DNA of 64,000 nt. Source: DASXAI01 sp963798445. GTDB lineage: Bacteria > Actinomycetota > Acidimicrobiia > Acidimicrobiales > Ilumatobacteraceae. Positions within the stretch are counted from its first letter, which is position 1, and each line of letters begins with the position of its first letter. The position numbers were made by a program, and so were the translations under genes. This document shows positions 19,980 to 29,109 of this stretch, piece by piece. The stretch covers positions 62,001 through 126,000 of the forward strand of contig CAWCTH010000001.1 of assembly GCA_963798445.1 (NCBI GenBank). The letters are read 5' to 3'. The notes under the pieces were generated by a model, which worked only from the letters and a program-made list of their open reading frames with translations, searched no databases and was not told the origin of the DNA.

Positions 19980-20384
19980 ATGCACCTGATCGCGGCGACA
20001 TTCGGGACCGGAGAGGTCTTCTGGTCGATGCTCTGGTTGTTCCTGTGGATCATCTGGATCTGGCTGCTGATCGCCGTCTTCAGCGACATCTTCCGCAGCC
20101 ATGACCTGTCCGGATGGGCCAAGGCTCTGTGGATCCTCTTCGTCGTCATCCTGCCGTATCTCGGCATCCTCGTGTACTTCATCGCCCGCGGCCGTCAGAT
20201 GAGCGAGCACGCGATGGAGGCCGCGCAAGCGCGGGACGCGGCCGCCCGCCAGTACATCCAGAGCGCGGCGGGGACGAGTGGCACCAGCCCGGCCGACGAA
20301 CTGACGAAGCTCGCCGACCTGAAGAGCAAGGGGCTCATCACGGACGCCGATTTCGAGCAGGCCAAGGCCAAGATCCTCGCCTGA
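19980..20384 (+). CDS. Small membrane protein, PLDc_N-like plus SHOCT domain
   Basis: A protein of 134 residues. Two membrane helices (WSMLWLFLWIIWIWLLIAVF and WALKxx-type ALWILFVVILPYLGILVYF) frame a DIFRSHDLSGWAKA loop, as in the N-terminal membrane part of phospholipase D-like proteins. A linker leads to a SHOCT tail: DELTKLADLKSKGLITDADFEQAKAKIL. SHOCT tails are short oligomerisation or interaction modules. AAGGAG ends at 19973, so I prefer ATG 19980 over 19974. Close paralogue at 26473, with the same promoter element. Confidence 0.75.
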   Translation: MHLIAATFGTGEVFWSMLWLFLWIIWIWLLIAVFSDIFRSHDLSGWAKALWILFVVILPYLGILVYFIARGRQMSEHAMEAAQARDAAARQYIQSAAGTSGTSPADELTKLADLKSKGLITDADFEQAKAKILA

Positions 20385-20410
20385 TCGGCGGTGCGCCGGC
20401 GGCGCCGATT

Positions 20411-20428
20411 CATCCCATCTGGCTGATG
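20411..20428 (+). promoter_or_regulatory. CATCC-N5-GGGTGATG element, copy B
   Basis: CATCC-CATCT-GGCTGATG, 12 of 13 fixed positions, 68 nt before the ATG at 20497. Confidence 0.6.
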
Positions 20429-20496
20429 CGCCCGGCCCGTCGGTTGCGCTCTGATCAGCATGGTCCATACGCGTACCGACCAAGGGGAGACGAACC

Positions 20497-20805
20497 ATGT
20501 TGCGACGGCGTCCAGTGATGCGGATGGCGGCGACGACCGCCGTGGTGGCGGGCACGGCGACGGCGGTCTCCGGCCGAGTCTCCCGCCGCCAGCAGGCCAA
20601 GGCGGCGGCGGCGGCCCCGCCCGCCGCCGCTCCGGCTCCGGCACCGGCACCCATGCCGGAGCCACCCGCCGCCGCGCCGGCGGCGCCGTCGGGGGGACTC
20701 TCCGAAGAGGCGATCACCCAGCTGCAGCAGCTCGGAGCGCTCAAGGAGCAAGGTGTGCTCACCGAGGAGGAGTTCGCCGCCCAGAAGGCGAAGATCCTCG
20801 GTTAG
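20497..20805 (+). CDS. SHOCT-domain protein with Ala/Pro linker
   Basis: A protein of 102 residues: a short N-terminal hydrophobic helix (MAATTAVVAGTATAV), the basic segment GRVSRRQQAK, an Ala/Pro-rich linker and a C-terminal SHOCT module, LQQLGALKEQGVLTEEEFAAQKAKIL. Probably anchored at the membrane through the N-terminal helix. A GGGGAG ribosome site precedes the ATG. Followed after 12 bp by the Thr-rich protein, so likely an operon. Confidence 0.7.
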   Translation: MLRRRPVMRMAATTAVVAGTATAVSGRVSRRQQAKAAAAAPPAAAPAPAPAPMPEPPAAAPAAPSGGLSEEAITQLQQLGALKEQGVLTEEEFAAQKAKILG

Positions 20806-20817
20806 GGGCGCGGCCGG

Positions 20818-21874
20818 GTGAGTGACCAGGCCGACGAGCCCACACCGGCCGACGCGCCGGTGAAGCCGAGCATCTGGCAGCGCGTACCGAGACGCCAGCA
20901 CGTGGATCAAGGTCGCCATACCGGCGGCCGCGGTGGTGATCCTCGTGGGCGTCGGCGCGCTCATCGCCAGCGCGGTGCGCGACGATTCGTCCTCCGTCGC
21001 CGGACCGGACGACACGACCACGACCACGTCTCCCGGCAACACGGCGGTCCTCTTGCTCGTCGCCACCCAGCTGGCCAGCGACGAGACCAGCACCACCACC
21101 ACGATCCCTCCGGAGACGATCCCGCCCGAGACGATCCCTGCGGAGACGACGGCGCCAGAGCCCACAACGACCGAGTCCGTCGTGACCACGGCGCCGACCA
21201 CCGAGGCACCCCCGACCACGACCCCGCCGACCGAGGCGCCGCCGACCACGGCGGCGACGACGGAGCCCGTGACCGAGCCGCCCACGACGGAGCCGACGAC
21301 GAAACCGGCGACGACGACGACCGAAGCGACGACGACGACCGAGCCCACCACGAGAGCGACGGTCGCTGCGACGACGTCGGTGCTGGTGCTGCCGCCGGGG
21401 CAGATCGCCTCCAGCCCGCAGGCGTTCCAGGCGGCGTGGAACACGGTGGCGGCGGGAGCGGGCGTGGCGCCGATCTCGACGTGGACCCAGAAGCCGCTGG
21501 CGGGGAACACCGGCGACATCGCCAACCTCGGCGGCAACCTCCGCCTCGTGCTGCTGTCCGACGGCGCCGACGCGCCCGTGTCGGCCGCCGTCCTGGCGTG
21601 GCTGCCGCTGGCCGATCCGGCCACGCAGGCGCAGCAGAACGAGAGCTTCCAGAACGCCTTCGCCGTGCTCACGAAGACGGTGAACGCGGCCGTGACGGAG
21701 GAGCAACAGGCGACGCTGTCGGCGCAGCTGGGCCTCGGCCCGACGGCCCCGCCGTTCGCCGCCGGTGCGTCGGCCAGCGCGTCCCTCGCGGCACAGCAGT
21801 ACACGCTGAGGGGGCTCGTGCCGAGCGGCCAGTCAGGCGTCTACTCGCTGGTGGGTGTCAGCGCGCTGGCCTGA
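20818..21874 (+). CDS. Thr-rich cell-envelope protein with one membrane helix
   Basis: After about 30 cytoplasmic residues (SIWQRVP...) comes a membrane helix, VVILVGVGALIASAV, then some 120 residues of Thr, Pro and Glu repeats (TTTEAPPTTTPP and similar) that would span the wall, then a folded domain of about 150 residues (IASSPQAFQAAWNTVAAG to the end) that I do not recognise. The frame shifts once near 20890, where CCGA can be read as a Pro codon with an extra A; joined, it gives QRVPDASTWIKVAIP. GTG 20818 start. Confidence 0.6.
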
Positions 21875-21936
21875 CCAGCCCGCGAGGCGTCTCTGGTCAC
21901 GATCGCTGCCCGCTGGTGCCCGGCGACTCGCGAGCA

Positions 21937-21961
21937 CCGATCGTCCGAGCGGAGCGAGTCG
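21937..21961 (-). repeat. Degenerate relic of the 69-bp repeat
   Basis: These 25 bp match the reverse complement of 6602-6626 at 24 positions (CCGATCGTCCGAGCGGAGCG and onward; one T to C change). The GGCGCC hairpin half is not preserved. It shows that the repeat family is dispersed in this genome. Confidence 0.75.
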
Positions 21962-22044
21962 TCGGCGATCGCCGGCATGGCGACCGGTGCCATCGTCGCC
22001 ACGTGCTCGAGTGGCGGCAGCCCCACACCCGACGAACCGCCGAT

Positions 22045-22062
22045 CATCCCTTTCGGGTGATG
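22045..22062 (+). promoter_or_regulatory. CATCC-N5-GGGTGATG element, copy C
   Basis: CATCC-CTTTC-GGGTGATG, a perfect match at all 13 fixed positions, 61 nt before the small gene at 22124 that is coupled to the ion channel. Confidence 0.7.
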
Positions 22063-22123
22063 CCGGACGAGGCGTGGCGGGGGTGAAGTGGGATCGAGGA
22101 GCGGCCGATGAAAGGGGCGCGGG

Positions 22124-22258
22124 ATGCCGACCGCGGAGATCCAGGCCACGGCGGTGGACCGCGCCTTGGATCCTGAGCTGGCCCAGACGGCGGCGGCCGA
22201 CGCGCTGCGGGCGCTGCCCCTGTGCGGCGAGCGGGACGACGTCGCCCGCTCGTGGTGA
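22124..22258 (+). CDS. Small protein coupled to the ion channel gene
   Basis: A 44-residue frame, MPTAEIQATAVDRALDPELA, ending CGERDDVARSW. Nearly all its codons end in C or G. Its TGA overlaps a GTG start of the channel gene, and it begins 61 nt after element copy C, the same spacing as at other genes with the element. AAAGGGG lies upstream. No known family. The position argues for a real gene. Confidence 0.5.
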   Translation: MPTAEIQATAVDRALDPELAQTAAADALRALPLCGERDDVARSW

Positions 22259-22815
22259 TCAGGAACCTCTCCGAGGGCCACCTCCGGCCGACCAGGTCGG
22301 CGCTCCGCCGGGTCGGGGAGATCCTTGGCGTGAGCGCCATCGCGCTGGCCGTCTACTTCGTCATCCCGTTCGACGAGGGGATCGGTGTGCTGCTGGCCGG
22401 GCTCGTCGTCCTCGCGACGATTACGGCCCTCGTACCGTTGTCGATCCGCCGGGCCGGGCAGGTCATGACCAGCGACCAGCCCGTGCTCGTCGCCGCGCAG
22501 TCGCTGTTCACGATGCTCACGGTGATGATCGTGTCGTTCGCGTCCGTGTACTACGTGCTCGGCACCCACCGACCTCTGCAGATGCAGGGGATCGAGACGA
22601 AGATCGACGCCCTGTACTTCACGATCACGGTCCTGTCGACAGTCGGCTTCGGTGACATCACGGCCACCGGTCAGGGTGCCCGGCTGATCGTCTCCGCTCA
22701 CATGATCGTCAACGTCGTCCTTCTCACCATCGCCATCCGCCTGCTCTCGTGGGCGGTGAAACAGCGCAGGGACCGCATACCGCTGCCCTCGGAGCGCCCG
22801 GACACGCGGGACTGA
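22255..22815 (+). CDS. Potassium-channel-like ion channel (two-helix pore)
   Basis: A membrane protein of about 186 residues. Two hydrophobic helices near the start (ILGVSAIALAVYFVIPF, LLAGLVVLATITALVPLSI), then a third, a pore helix with selectivity filter STVGFGD near residue 135 (IDALYFTITVLSTVGFGDIT), then the inner helix LIVSAHMIVNVVLLTIAI. The filter TVGFGD indicates a K+ channel-type pore. I prefer GTG 22255, overlapping the upstream small gene; GTG 22222 is also possible. No cytoplasmic RCK domain follows. Confidence 0.75.
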   Translation: MIRNLSEGHLRPTRSALRRVGEILGVSAIALAVYFVIPFDEGIGVLLAGLVVLATITALVPLSIRRAGQVMTSDQPVLVAAQSLFTMLTVMIVSFASVYYVLGTHRPLQMQGIETKIDALYFTITVLSTVGFGDITATGQGARLIVSAHMIVNVVLLTIAIRLLSWAVKQRRDRIPLPSERPDTRD

Positions 22816-22832
22816 GGGCGGGCCCGTCCGGG

Positions 22833-25129
22833 TCAGGCGGTCCGGTCGCCGTCGTCGATGAGTCCCGCGTCAGCCGGCGGCATGGACGGCACCCGCTCTC
22901 GACGACGTCCCGAGCTTGCGGTAGATGGCGATCGTCTGCGACTTCACGGTGTTGCGCGACACATAGAGACGGTCGGCGATCTCGCCCAGCGTGAGATGGG
23001 TCGGCAGGTAGTTCAGCACCCGGAGCTCGGCCGTGGTGAGCGACGACGGCCCGAAGCTCTCGGACCCGGAGTCGGGCAGCCAGTCCCGCCGGATCTGGGC
23101 GATCTGCTCCTTGACCCGTATGGCGTCCGGGATGTGCGCGAGGAACGTCTCCGCCTCGTTGAGTCGGGTCCGCCCGGCCACCCGATCCCCCAGGATGACG
23201 TTGGCCCGCACGAGCGCCAGCCTCGCCTGCACGTTCGCCCACGGTGCGACGCGGAGGAAGCCGGCCATGTGGCGACCAGTGAGCAACCGATCGGCCTCGG
23301 CCTCGGCCACGTGCCCGGCGCGGGCCTCGACCAGGCAGCTGAGGGCGATCACGAGGAACTGCGCGGGAAGACCGTCCAACCGCTGCGAGGTCAGCACCTC
23401 GCGTCCCTGCCGGGCGAGGGGCACCGCCTCGTCCCACCGGCCCCGTTCCACTTCGAGCGCGGCCAGGTGGGCCATGCACAGCCCTCGCACGGTCGGCGTG
23501 TCGGCGGATCCGGCCACGCCTTCCGCGAAGAGCTCCACCGCGCTCTCCTCGTTGCCGAGCATGAACTCGGCGGCGCCACGGAGCAGGCAACTCAGCGAGT
23601 GCCAGCTCCCGTGCGGGAGGCGGCGGTAGGCATAGGCCGCCTCGTCGGCCATGTCCTGCGCGGGGAGCCGCCGCAGCATGGCTCGGGACAACGCCACCGC
23701 GACGGGAGCCACCCAGCCGGTCACTCGTTCGGGATGCCGATCGGGCACGCCGGCCTCCGCCCGCGCCAACCAGTGGGCGGCACCGTCGCCGTCGCCGATC
23801 GCCACGCACGACTGCGCCACGATGAGGGCCAGCTGCGGGTTCCCTGCCAGCGCGTCCGGCGGGAACAGCGACAACCAGCGGCGGATCGTGCCATGGCGGC
23901 CTTGACCGGTGTAGAGGCCGACGTAGCGGTACATGAGCGACTCGACCCGGCTGCGATCACCTGCTTCCCACGAGTGGGCGACGGCCTTGTCGATGTCGCC
24001 GCCGGCCTCGAACCACGCGCTCGCTCGGGCGTGGATGGCCGTCGCCATCGCGGGATCCCGCTTGCGCAGCTCGGCCTGCAGGAGCTCCACGAGGAGATGG
24101 TGCAGCCGGTACCACTCCCGCCGGTCGTCCAACGGCGTGATCAACAGGTTCTGGCGTTGCAGCTCGTCCAGCATGCGAGCCGACCCACTGCGCTCCAGGA
24201 CGGCATCGCACAACGGGCCGTTCATGCGTTCCAGGCACGACGCCCCGAGCAGGAACGTCGCCACATCGGGGGTGAGCTCGTCGAGCAGCTCGTCTCGCAG
24301 GTAGTCCGCCACCAGCCGCTGATCACCGGCGAACTCGGCAACGGCGGTCGAGATCTCTCCCTGCCGACCCTTCAACGACAAGACGGCGAGATAGAGCGCG
24401 GCCGGCCATCCCTCGGTCCGCTCGACCAGGATCGACAGGTCCTCGACGTCGAGGTCCAGACCGCAACCGCCGAACAGCTGTGCGGCCTCCTCGCGCGCCA
24501 GCGCCAGATCAGCGGCCCCCACCTCGACGACGTCCCGCTTCACCCTGAGCCGACCGAGGGGAAGCGGCGGGAAGCGTGCGGCCGGCGAACGCCAGGAGGG
24601 AGCCCTCGGGCAGGTCGGCGACGAGGACAGCGAGGACGTCGAGCGCTTCGCGCGCCACCAGCCGGTGCACGTCGTCGATGACGAGCAGGAACGGACGGCG
24701 GACGTCGGCGATCAACCGGGCGAGACGGGGCAGGACCGTGGCCATCGACGTCGTCGGTTGCGACAGCACGGAGAGGATGCTCGGATCGACGGGCTCGATC
24801 TGGTCGAGGGCGAGCGCCAGATACGTCACCAGCACGACGGGATCGTTGTCGGCGGCGTCCAGGCAGAGCCATGCCAGCGGGCGCCGATCGGCCTCGGCCC
24901 ACTCGGCGACGAACGTCGTCTTCCCGTACCCGGCCGGACCGGTCACAACCAGGATGTCGCCCTGCTCGGCCCGGAGTCGCTCGATCAACCCGGCCCGGCT
25001 GACGGTGCCGGTCCGCGCCGTGGGCGCCCTCAGCTTGTGCTCGACGGGCACGACACCCAGACCATCGGCTTCGCCGCGTACCCGAGCCGTCAGGGGGGTG
25101 GCCGAGCGCGGCATGGAGGTGGTGGTCAT
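22833..25129 (-). CDS. LAL-family (MalT-like) transcriptional regulator
   Basis: A large ATP-dependent LuxR regulator of about 760 residues. VVTGPAGYGKTTFVAEWAE (Walker A) is near residue 62 and LLVIDDVHRL (Walker B) near 150; the winged-helix and TPR-like alpha-helical middle contains EGWPAALYLAVLSLKG; the C-terminal LuxR helix-turn-helix is LTTAELRVLNYLPTHLTLGEIADRLYVSRNTVKSQTIAIYRKLG. One shift near 24555 (an extra base at a Pro codon) and one near 22890; correcting the latter gives a normal DAGLIDDGD end at 22833, otherwise it stops at 22870. It is the only full regulator inside the CATCC-element region and is my candidate for the factor that binds it. Confidence 0.8.
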
Positions 25130-25274
25130 GAGCCGCGACCGACTCTAGGACCCCGGAGGGTGCGGCTCGGACCATCCCTGCAATCTGACACGCGACGGCC
25201 CTGCTACCGGGAGAAATACCCCGCACGCAGGTCCGTCGTCAGCACAGAAAGGGACGCCCCGCGACGGCCGATGC

Positions 25275-25697
25275 TCAATCCCCCGCGGGGAGACCGGCGA
25301 ACGCCGCTTCGATCAGTTCGTTCGGGATCCGAGACCCCTCGACCACCACACCGCCGGACTCGCGCAGCGCGTCGGCGAACGGGGCGGCCCAGACGTCCTC
25401 CCAGATCAGAAGGGCGGCGGACATGTTCGGTGCGAGACCCTCGGCGGCATGCTCGATGTCCTCCGGGCTGATCAGCCCACCGACGTCGCCGTCGAGGTCG
25501 GCGAACGGTGCCAGCTCGTCGAGCTGGTCGAACTCGAAGCTGATCACCTCGCCGTCAGCGTCCTTGCCGATGAAGAGCAGATCGAGGATGCGGATCGTCC
25601 CGCTCTCGATAAGGTCGGCGAGCGCCGGCACGATGCGACCGTTGAACTCGTTGCCGGGGAAGGCGACGATGAGGTACTCGACGGGTCCGATCGACAT
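25275..25697 (-). CDS. DUF6325 family protein
   Basis: A 140-residue soluble protein: MSIGPVEYLIVAFPGNEFNGRIVPALADL, then FIGKDADGEVISFEFDQL, and late LLIWEDVWAAPFADALRESGGVVVEGSRIP. This layout is that of DUF6325, found beside SHOCT proteins in actinobacteria; function unknown. Start at ATG 25697, with GGAGGC upstream. Element copy D lies 56 bp upstream and may serve it in the reverse direction. Confidence 0.75.
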   Translation of the reverse strand: MSIGPVEYLIVAFPGNEFNGRIVPALADLIESGTIRILDLLFIGKDADGEVISFEFDQLDELAPFADLDGDVGGLISPEDIEHAAEGLAPNMSAALLIWEDVWAAPFADALRESGGVVVEGSRIPNELIEAAFAGLPAGD

Positions 25698-25753
25698 GAG
25701 ATGCCTCCTTCGGCGACGACTCGACGGTACGGCCGGCCCGCTGGTGCGTTCAT

Positions 25754-25771
25754 CATCCACTACGGGTGAAG
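25754..25771 (+). promoter_or_regulatory. CATCC-N5-GGGTGATG element, copy D
   Basis: CATCC-ACTAC-GGGTGAAG, 12 of 13 fixed positions. It lies between divergent genes, 56 nt from the DUF6325 start and 100 nt from the NTF2-like start, and 39 bp from copy E. Confidence 0.65.
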
Positions 25772-25792
25772 TCGGGCCCCTGTCCCCGGCAT

Positions 25793-25810
25793 CGCCCAGT
25801 ACGGGTGATG
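25793..25810 (+). promoter_or_regulatory. CATCC-N5-GGGTGATG element, copy E
   Basis: CGCCC-AGTAC-GGGTGATG: perfect right half, degenerate left half (a second CATC lies 3 bp further left). It is 61 nt before the ATG at 25872, the same distance as copy C. Confidence 0.6.
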
Positions 25811-25871
25811 ACGCCAGCGCGTTCGGTCTCTACGGTGAGAACTCCACGCCGAGGACTCGCCGGGGGGTGGC

Positions 25872-26387
25872 ATGGGCCTGTTGTTCCAGCCGCGCCGTGC
25901 CGTCACCGACGGAATGGCGGAGGTGGCCACACCGCCTCCCGACGCGCCGCTCCTCGACCGGGCCGTGGTGTTCCGTGCCGCCCTGGAAGCGGTCATGCTC
26001 GGTGACGCGAGCCGCTTCCTGGAGCTGTTCACCGACGATCTCGTGTTCTCCAGCCCGCACCTGACCGCCACCTCCCGCGCCGCCGTGCAGGCGGCGATCG
26101 GTGTGCCCGAGCTCTCGCTGACCGACGTCTCCATCGCCTTGCTGTCCCTCGATGCGGTGGGCGACCGCGTGATGGCGGAATGGCGGCTGCACGCCACGTT
26201 CCGGTCGGCGCTGCTGTTCGACGACGATGTCCTCATCGAGCCGACCGGCGGGGGTGTCGAGCTGACCGGCGCGTCGGTGGCCGAGTTCCGAGGACGCCAG
26301 ATCTGCCGGTTCCGGCACTACTTCGACGACAGCGAGCTCCTCGACCAGATCCCCGGCGTGTCCATCCACGTGTGCTGGTCGATCTGA
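25872..26387 (+). CDS. NTF2/SnoaL-like protein
   Basis: A 171-residue protein with a cone-shaped NTF2-like fold: LDRAVVFRAALEAVMLGDASRFLELFTDDLVFSSPHLTATSRAAVQAAI, then alternating strands, and GASVAEFRGRQICRFRHYFDDSELLDQIPG near the end. Such proteins bind small hydrophobic ligands or act as isomerases; substrate unknown. Start ATG 25872 with GGGGGGTGG upstream. Preceded by two copies of the regulatory element. Confidence 0.65.
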   Translation: MGLLFQPRRAVTDGMAEVATPPPDAPLLDRAVVFRAALEAVMLGDASRFLELFTDDLVFSSPHLTATSRAAVQAAIGVPELSLTDVSIALLSLDAVGDRVMAEWRLHATFRSALLFDDDVLIEPTGGGVELTGASVAEFRGRQICRFRHYFDDSELLDQIPGVSIHVCWSI

Positions 26388-26396
26388 GGCCGCGTT

Positions 26397-26414
26397 CATC
26401 CGAAGTGGGCGATG
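26397..26414 (+). promoter_or_regulatory. CATCC-N5-GGGTGATG element, copy F
   Basis: CATCC-GAAGT-GGGCGATG, 12 of 13 fixed positions, 58 nt before the ATG at 26473. Even the N5 part equals that of copy A. Confidence 0.7.
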
Positions 26415-26472
26415 CCGGTGCGGCGGGCGGGCACCATCATGAGGCTCGAGTCAGTCGAGCGAGGAGACGAGC

Positions 26473-26877
26473 ATGAGCGTGATGGCTGCCACCTTCGGCA
26501 CCGGCGAGGTGTTCTGGTCGATGATGTGGTTCTTCCTCTGGTTCATCTGGATCTGGTTGCTGATCATGGTGTTCGCCGACATCTTCCGGAGCCACGACAT
26601 GGGGGGATGGGCGAAGGCGCTGTGGATCCTGTTCGTCGTGGTGGTGCCGTACATCGGCGTCCTGGTGTACTTCATCGCCCGCGGCCACAAGATGAGCGAG
26701 CACGCGATGCAGGATGCCGAGGCGCGGGACGCGGCCACCCGCCAGTACATCCAGAGCGCGGTGGGCCAGGATGGCCTGAGCACGGCTGACGAGCTGACGA
26801 AGCTCGCCGCCTTGCGCAGCCAGGGCGCGATCAGCGAGGACGACTACAACCGGGCGAAGGCCAAGATCCTGGCGTGA
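26473..26877 (+). CDS. Small membrane protein, PLDc_N-like plus SHOCT domain (paralogue)
   Basis: 134 residues, clearly a duplicate of the 19980 protein: ATFGTGEVFWSM, two membrane helices, ADIFRSHDMGGWAKALWILFV, YFIARGHKMSEHAM, RQYIQSAVG, and a SHOCT tail, DELTKLAALRSQGAISEDDYNRAKAKIL. Identity is high in the helices and lower in the linker. Both copies keep the same upstream element at nearly equal distance, so promoter and gene were duplicated together or the promoter is under strong selection. GAGGAGACGAGC precedes the ATG. Confidence 0.75.
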   Translation: MSVMAATFGTGEVFWSMMWFFLWFIWIWLLIMVFADIFRSHDMGGWAKALWILFVVVVPYIGVLVYFIARGHKMSEHAMQDAEARDAATRQYIQSAVGQDGLSTADELTKLAALRSQGAISEDDYNRAKAKILA

Positions 26878-26880
26878 CGG

Positions 26881-26903
26881 CCGCCCGCTCACGGAGCGGG
26901 CGG
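26881..26903. terminator. Bidirectional hairpin between convergent genes
   Basis: CCGCCCGCTC-ACG-GAGCGGGCGG is a perfect 10-bp stem with a 3-nt loop, placed between the SHOCT gene and the stop of the convergent NDH-2 gene. Confidence 0.7.
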
Positions 26904-28288
26904 TAGCGGGGCGGCCGGCGCGTTCGGGTAGAGGTTGGGCTGGACGACGGCCCGACCGACGTCGGCAGGCTGAGGTCGCCCCCGGAATGAGCGGTGCTGA
27001 ACTCCCGCTCGGCGCGGCCGCGGCCGACCATCGAGCGCAGCCAGCGCAGCATCGTCGAGAGGCGGTCGCCGAAGCCGTTGAGGAACGCGAGGTGCACGAA
27101 GAACCAGACGAACCATCCGAGCAACCCGCTGAAGTGCCGCTTGCGCACGCTCGCGATGGCCCGGAAGCGCCCGATCGTCGCGACGCTGCCCATGTCGCGG
27201 TACGTGAACGGAACCGCGTCCTCGCCCTCGAGGCGCCGCGATGATCGTGTTGGCGGCGTGCAGGCCGCCCTGCATCGCGACCTCCGCCACGCCCGGGCAG
27301 GTCGTTGAGCGCGGCCATGTCGCCGATGGCGAAGACCTCGGGGTGGCCGGGCAGCGTGAGGTCGGGGAGCACGGCGATGCGCCCGCTGCGGTCCACGCTC
27401 GGCGCCGCTGGCCTTGGCCAGCTCGGCCGGCCAGCGGCGACGCCTGCACGCCGGCGGCCCAGAGGGTGGTGACGGCTTCGATGCGAGACGTCGCGCCGTT
27501 CGCGTCGTCGACGTCGACGCCGGTGACGTCGACGCCGACGACCCGCTGCGCCCATGCGCAGCTCGACGCCGAGCGCGCTCCAGCTCCGTGGCCGCCTTCC
27601 CGGACAGCTTGTCGCCGAACGTGGCGAGAGGCTCCTTGCCGCCGTCGAGGAGCAGCACGCGCACCGACGCCGGGTCGAAGTGCGGAACTCGCCTGTCAGG
27701 CTGCGCACGGCCAGCTCGCGGACCTGGCCGGCCAGCTCCACGCCCGTCGGGCCGGCACCGACGATCGGCGACGGTGAGCCAGTGCTCGCCGCTCGCCGGC
27801 GGTCGGGCGCCATCTCGGCCATCTCGAACGCGCCGAAGATCCGCCGGCGCAGCTCCAGGGCGTCGTCGATCGTCTTCATGCCCGGGGCGAAACGGGCCAG
27901 CTCGTCGTGGCCGAAGTACGACTGGTTGACGCCGGCGGCCACGATCAGGCTGTCGTAGGGCAGCTCGATGGCGTGCGCCGGCCCGGACCATGGCGTGGAC
28001 GACCCGGCGGTCGAGGTCGAACCCGGTCACCTCGGCGAGCTCCACCGGTCACGTTCTCGTCCTTGCCGCAGCACGTGGCGCAGCGGCGGTGCGATCTGCC
28101 CGGGCGACAGCATGCCAGTGGCCACCTGGTACAGCAGCGGCTGGAACAGGTGGTGGTTGCGGCGGTCGACGAGCGGTGACGTCCACTGGCTTGCGGGCGA
28201 GCAGCCGGGCGGCCGGCAGGCCGCCGAAGCCGCCACCGACGATCACGACCCGATGGCGGGGCGGCACTTCGTGTCGGGAAGCGTTCAC
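26889..28288 (-). CDS. Type II NADH dehydrogenase-like FAD oxidoreductase (frameshifted)
   Basis: A membrane-attached flavoprotein that would pass electrons from NADH to quinone without pumping protons. VVIVGGGFGGLPAARLL binds FAD; HHLFQPLLYQVATGMLSPGQIAPPLR is typical of the family; PIVGAGPTGVELAGQVREL is the NADH-binding loop; the C-terminal part has FAIGDMAAL and a hydrophobic stretch (FVWFFVHLAFLNGFGDRL). It shifts frame about ten times (for example near 28195, 28055, 27985, 27770, 27555, 27410, 27300 and 27240). Start GTG 28288. It follows the SDR gene by 20 bp in the GH15-GMC-SDR-NDH operon and could feed the nearby cytochrome bd oxidase. Confidence 0.75.
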
Positions 28289-28308
28289 CCTCGTGGAGGC
28301 GCCGGCCG

Positions 28309-29077
28309 CTACAGGCCTGGGCTGGAGTGCATGATCCCGCCGTCGGCGAAGATCGTCGTCGCCGTGAGGTAGGAGGCCCCGTCGCCGGCGAGGAAGGCCA
28401 CGACGGCAGCCGATCTCGTCCGGCGTGGCCATGCGACCGAGCGGGATGGCGGTGTTCAGGGTCTCCAGCTTCGCCGGGTCGGCCATCGTCGACGCGTTGA
28501 TCGGCGTGTCCACCGCGCCCGGGCCGACGCCGACGACGGTGATGCCGTGCTGGGCCAGCTCGACGCCGGCGGTGCGCGTGAGCATGCGCATGCCGCCCTT
28601 CGACAGGCAGTAGGGCGTGTTGCCGGGCATCGGCCAGTCCTCGTGGACGGACGTGATGTTGATGATCCGGCCGCCGTCACCCTGGGCGATCATCTGCTTG
28701 GCGGCGATCTGGGTCCCGAAGAAGGCGCTCTTCAGGTTGATGTCCATCACCTTCTCGTACTGCTCCTCGGTGGTGTCGAGGACCGACGTGCGGGTCTCGA
28801 TGCCGGCGTTGTTCACCATGATGTCGACGCGGCCGAACGCCTTGACGGCCTCGGCGACCAGGCGTTCGAGGTCGTCCACCTTGCTGACGTCGGCTTCGAC
28901 CCCGATGGCCTGCTCGCCGAGGGCGACGACCTGCCTCTCGAGGTCCTCGGTGGCCTGCTCGTCGGCCACGTAGTCGATGACGACGTTGGCGCCGGCCGTC
29001 GGCCAGGCCGAGGACGATCGCCTTGCCGATGCCGCTGTTGCCACCGGTGACGATGGCGACCTTGCCTTGAGTGTCAT
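28309..29077 (-). CDS. Short-chain dehydrogenase, glucose-1-dehydrogenase type (frameshifted at both ends)
   Basis: An SDR of about 256 residues. The N-terminus corrects to VAIVTGGNSGIGKAIVLGLA, followed by NNAGIETRTSVLDTTEEQYEKVMDINLKSAFFG, ITSVHEDWPMPGNTPYCLSKGGMRML (YxxxK), PGAVDTPINASTMADPAKL and LGRMATPDEI. It ends ATTIFADGGIMHSSPGL after a shift near 28405; other shifts are near 29065 and 29000. The HEDWPMPGN and PGAVDTPIN segments resemble glucose-1-dehydrogenase-type SDRs. AAGGAA precedes ATG 29077. Possibly acts on sugars released by the GH15 enzyme upstream. Confidence 0.7.
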
Positions 29078-29109
29078 GTCGTGTCTTCCTTGGGTGAGTT
29101 CGACTGATG

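Larger units (their letters stand above)
21875..22123. other. Intergenic region with a repeat relic and one regulatory element
   Basis: About 250 bp without a convincing gene. It contains a 25-bp relic of the 69-bp repeat in reverse orientation (21937-21961) and element copy C (22045-22062). Confidence 0.6.
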
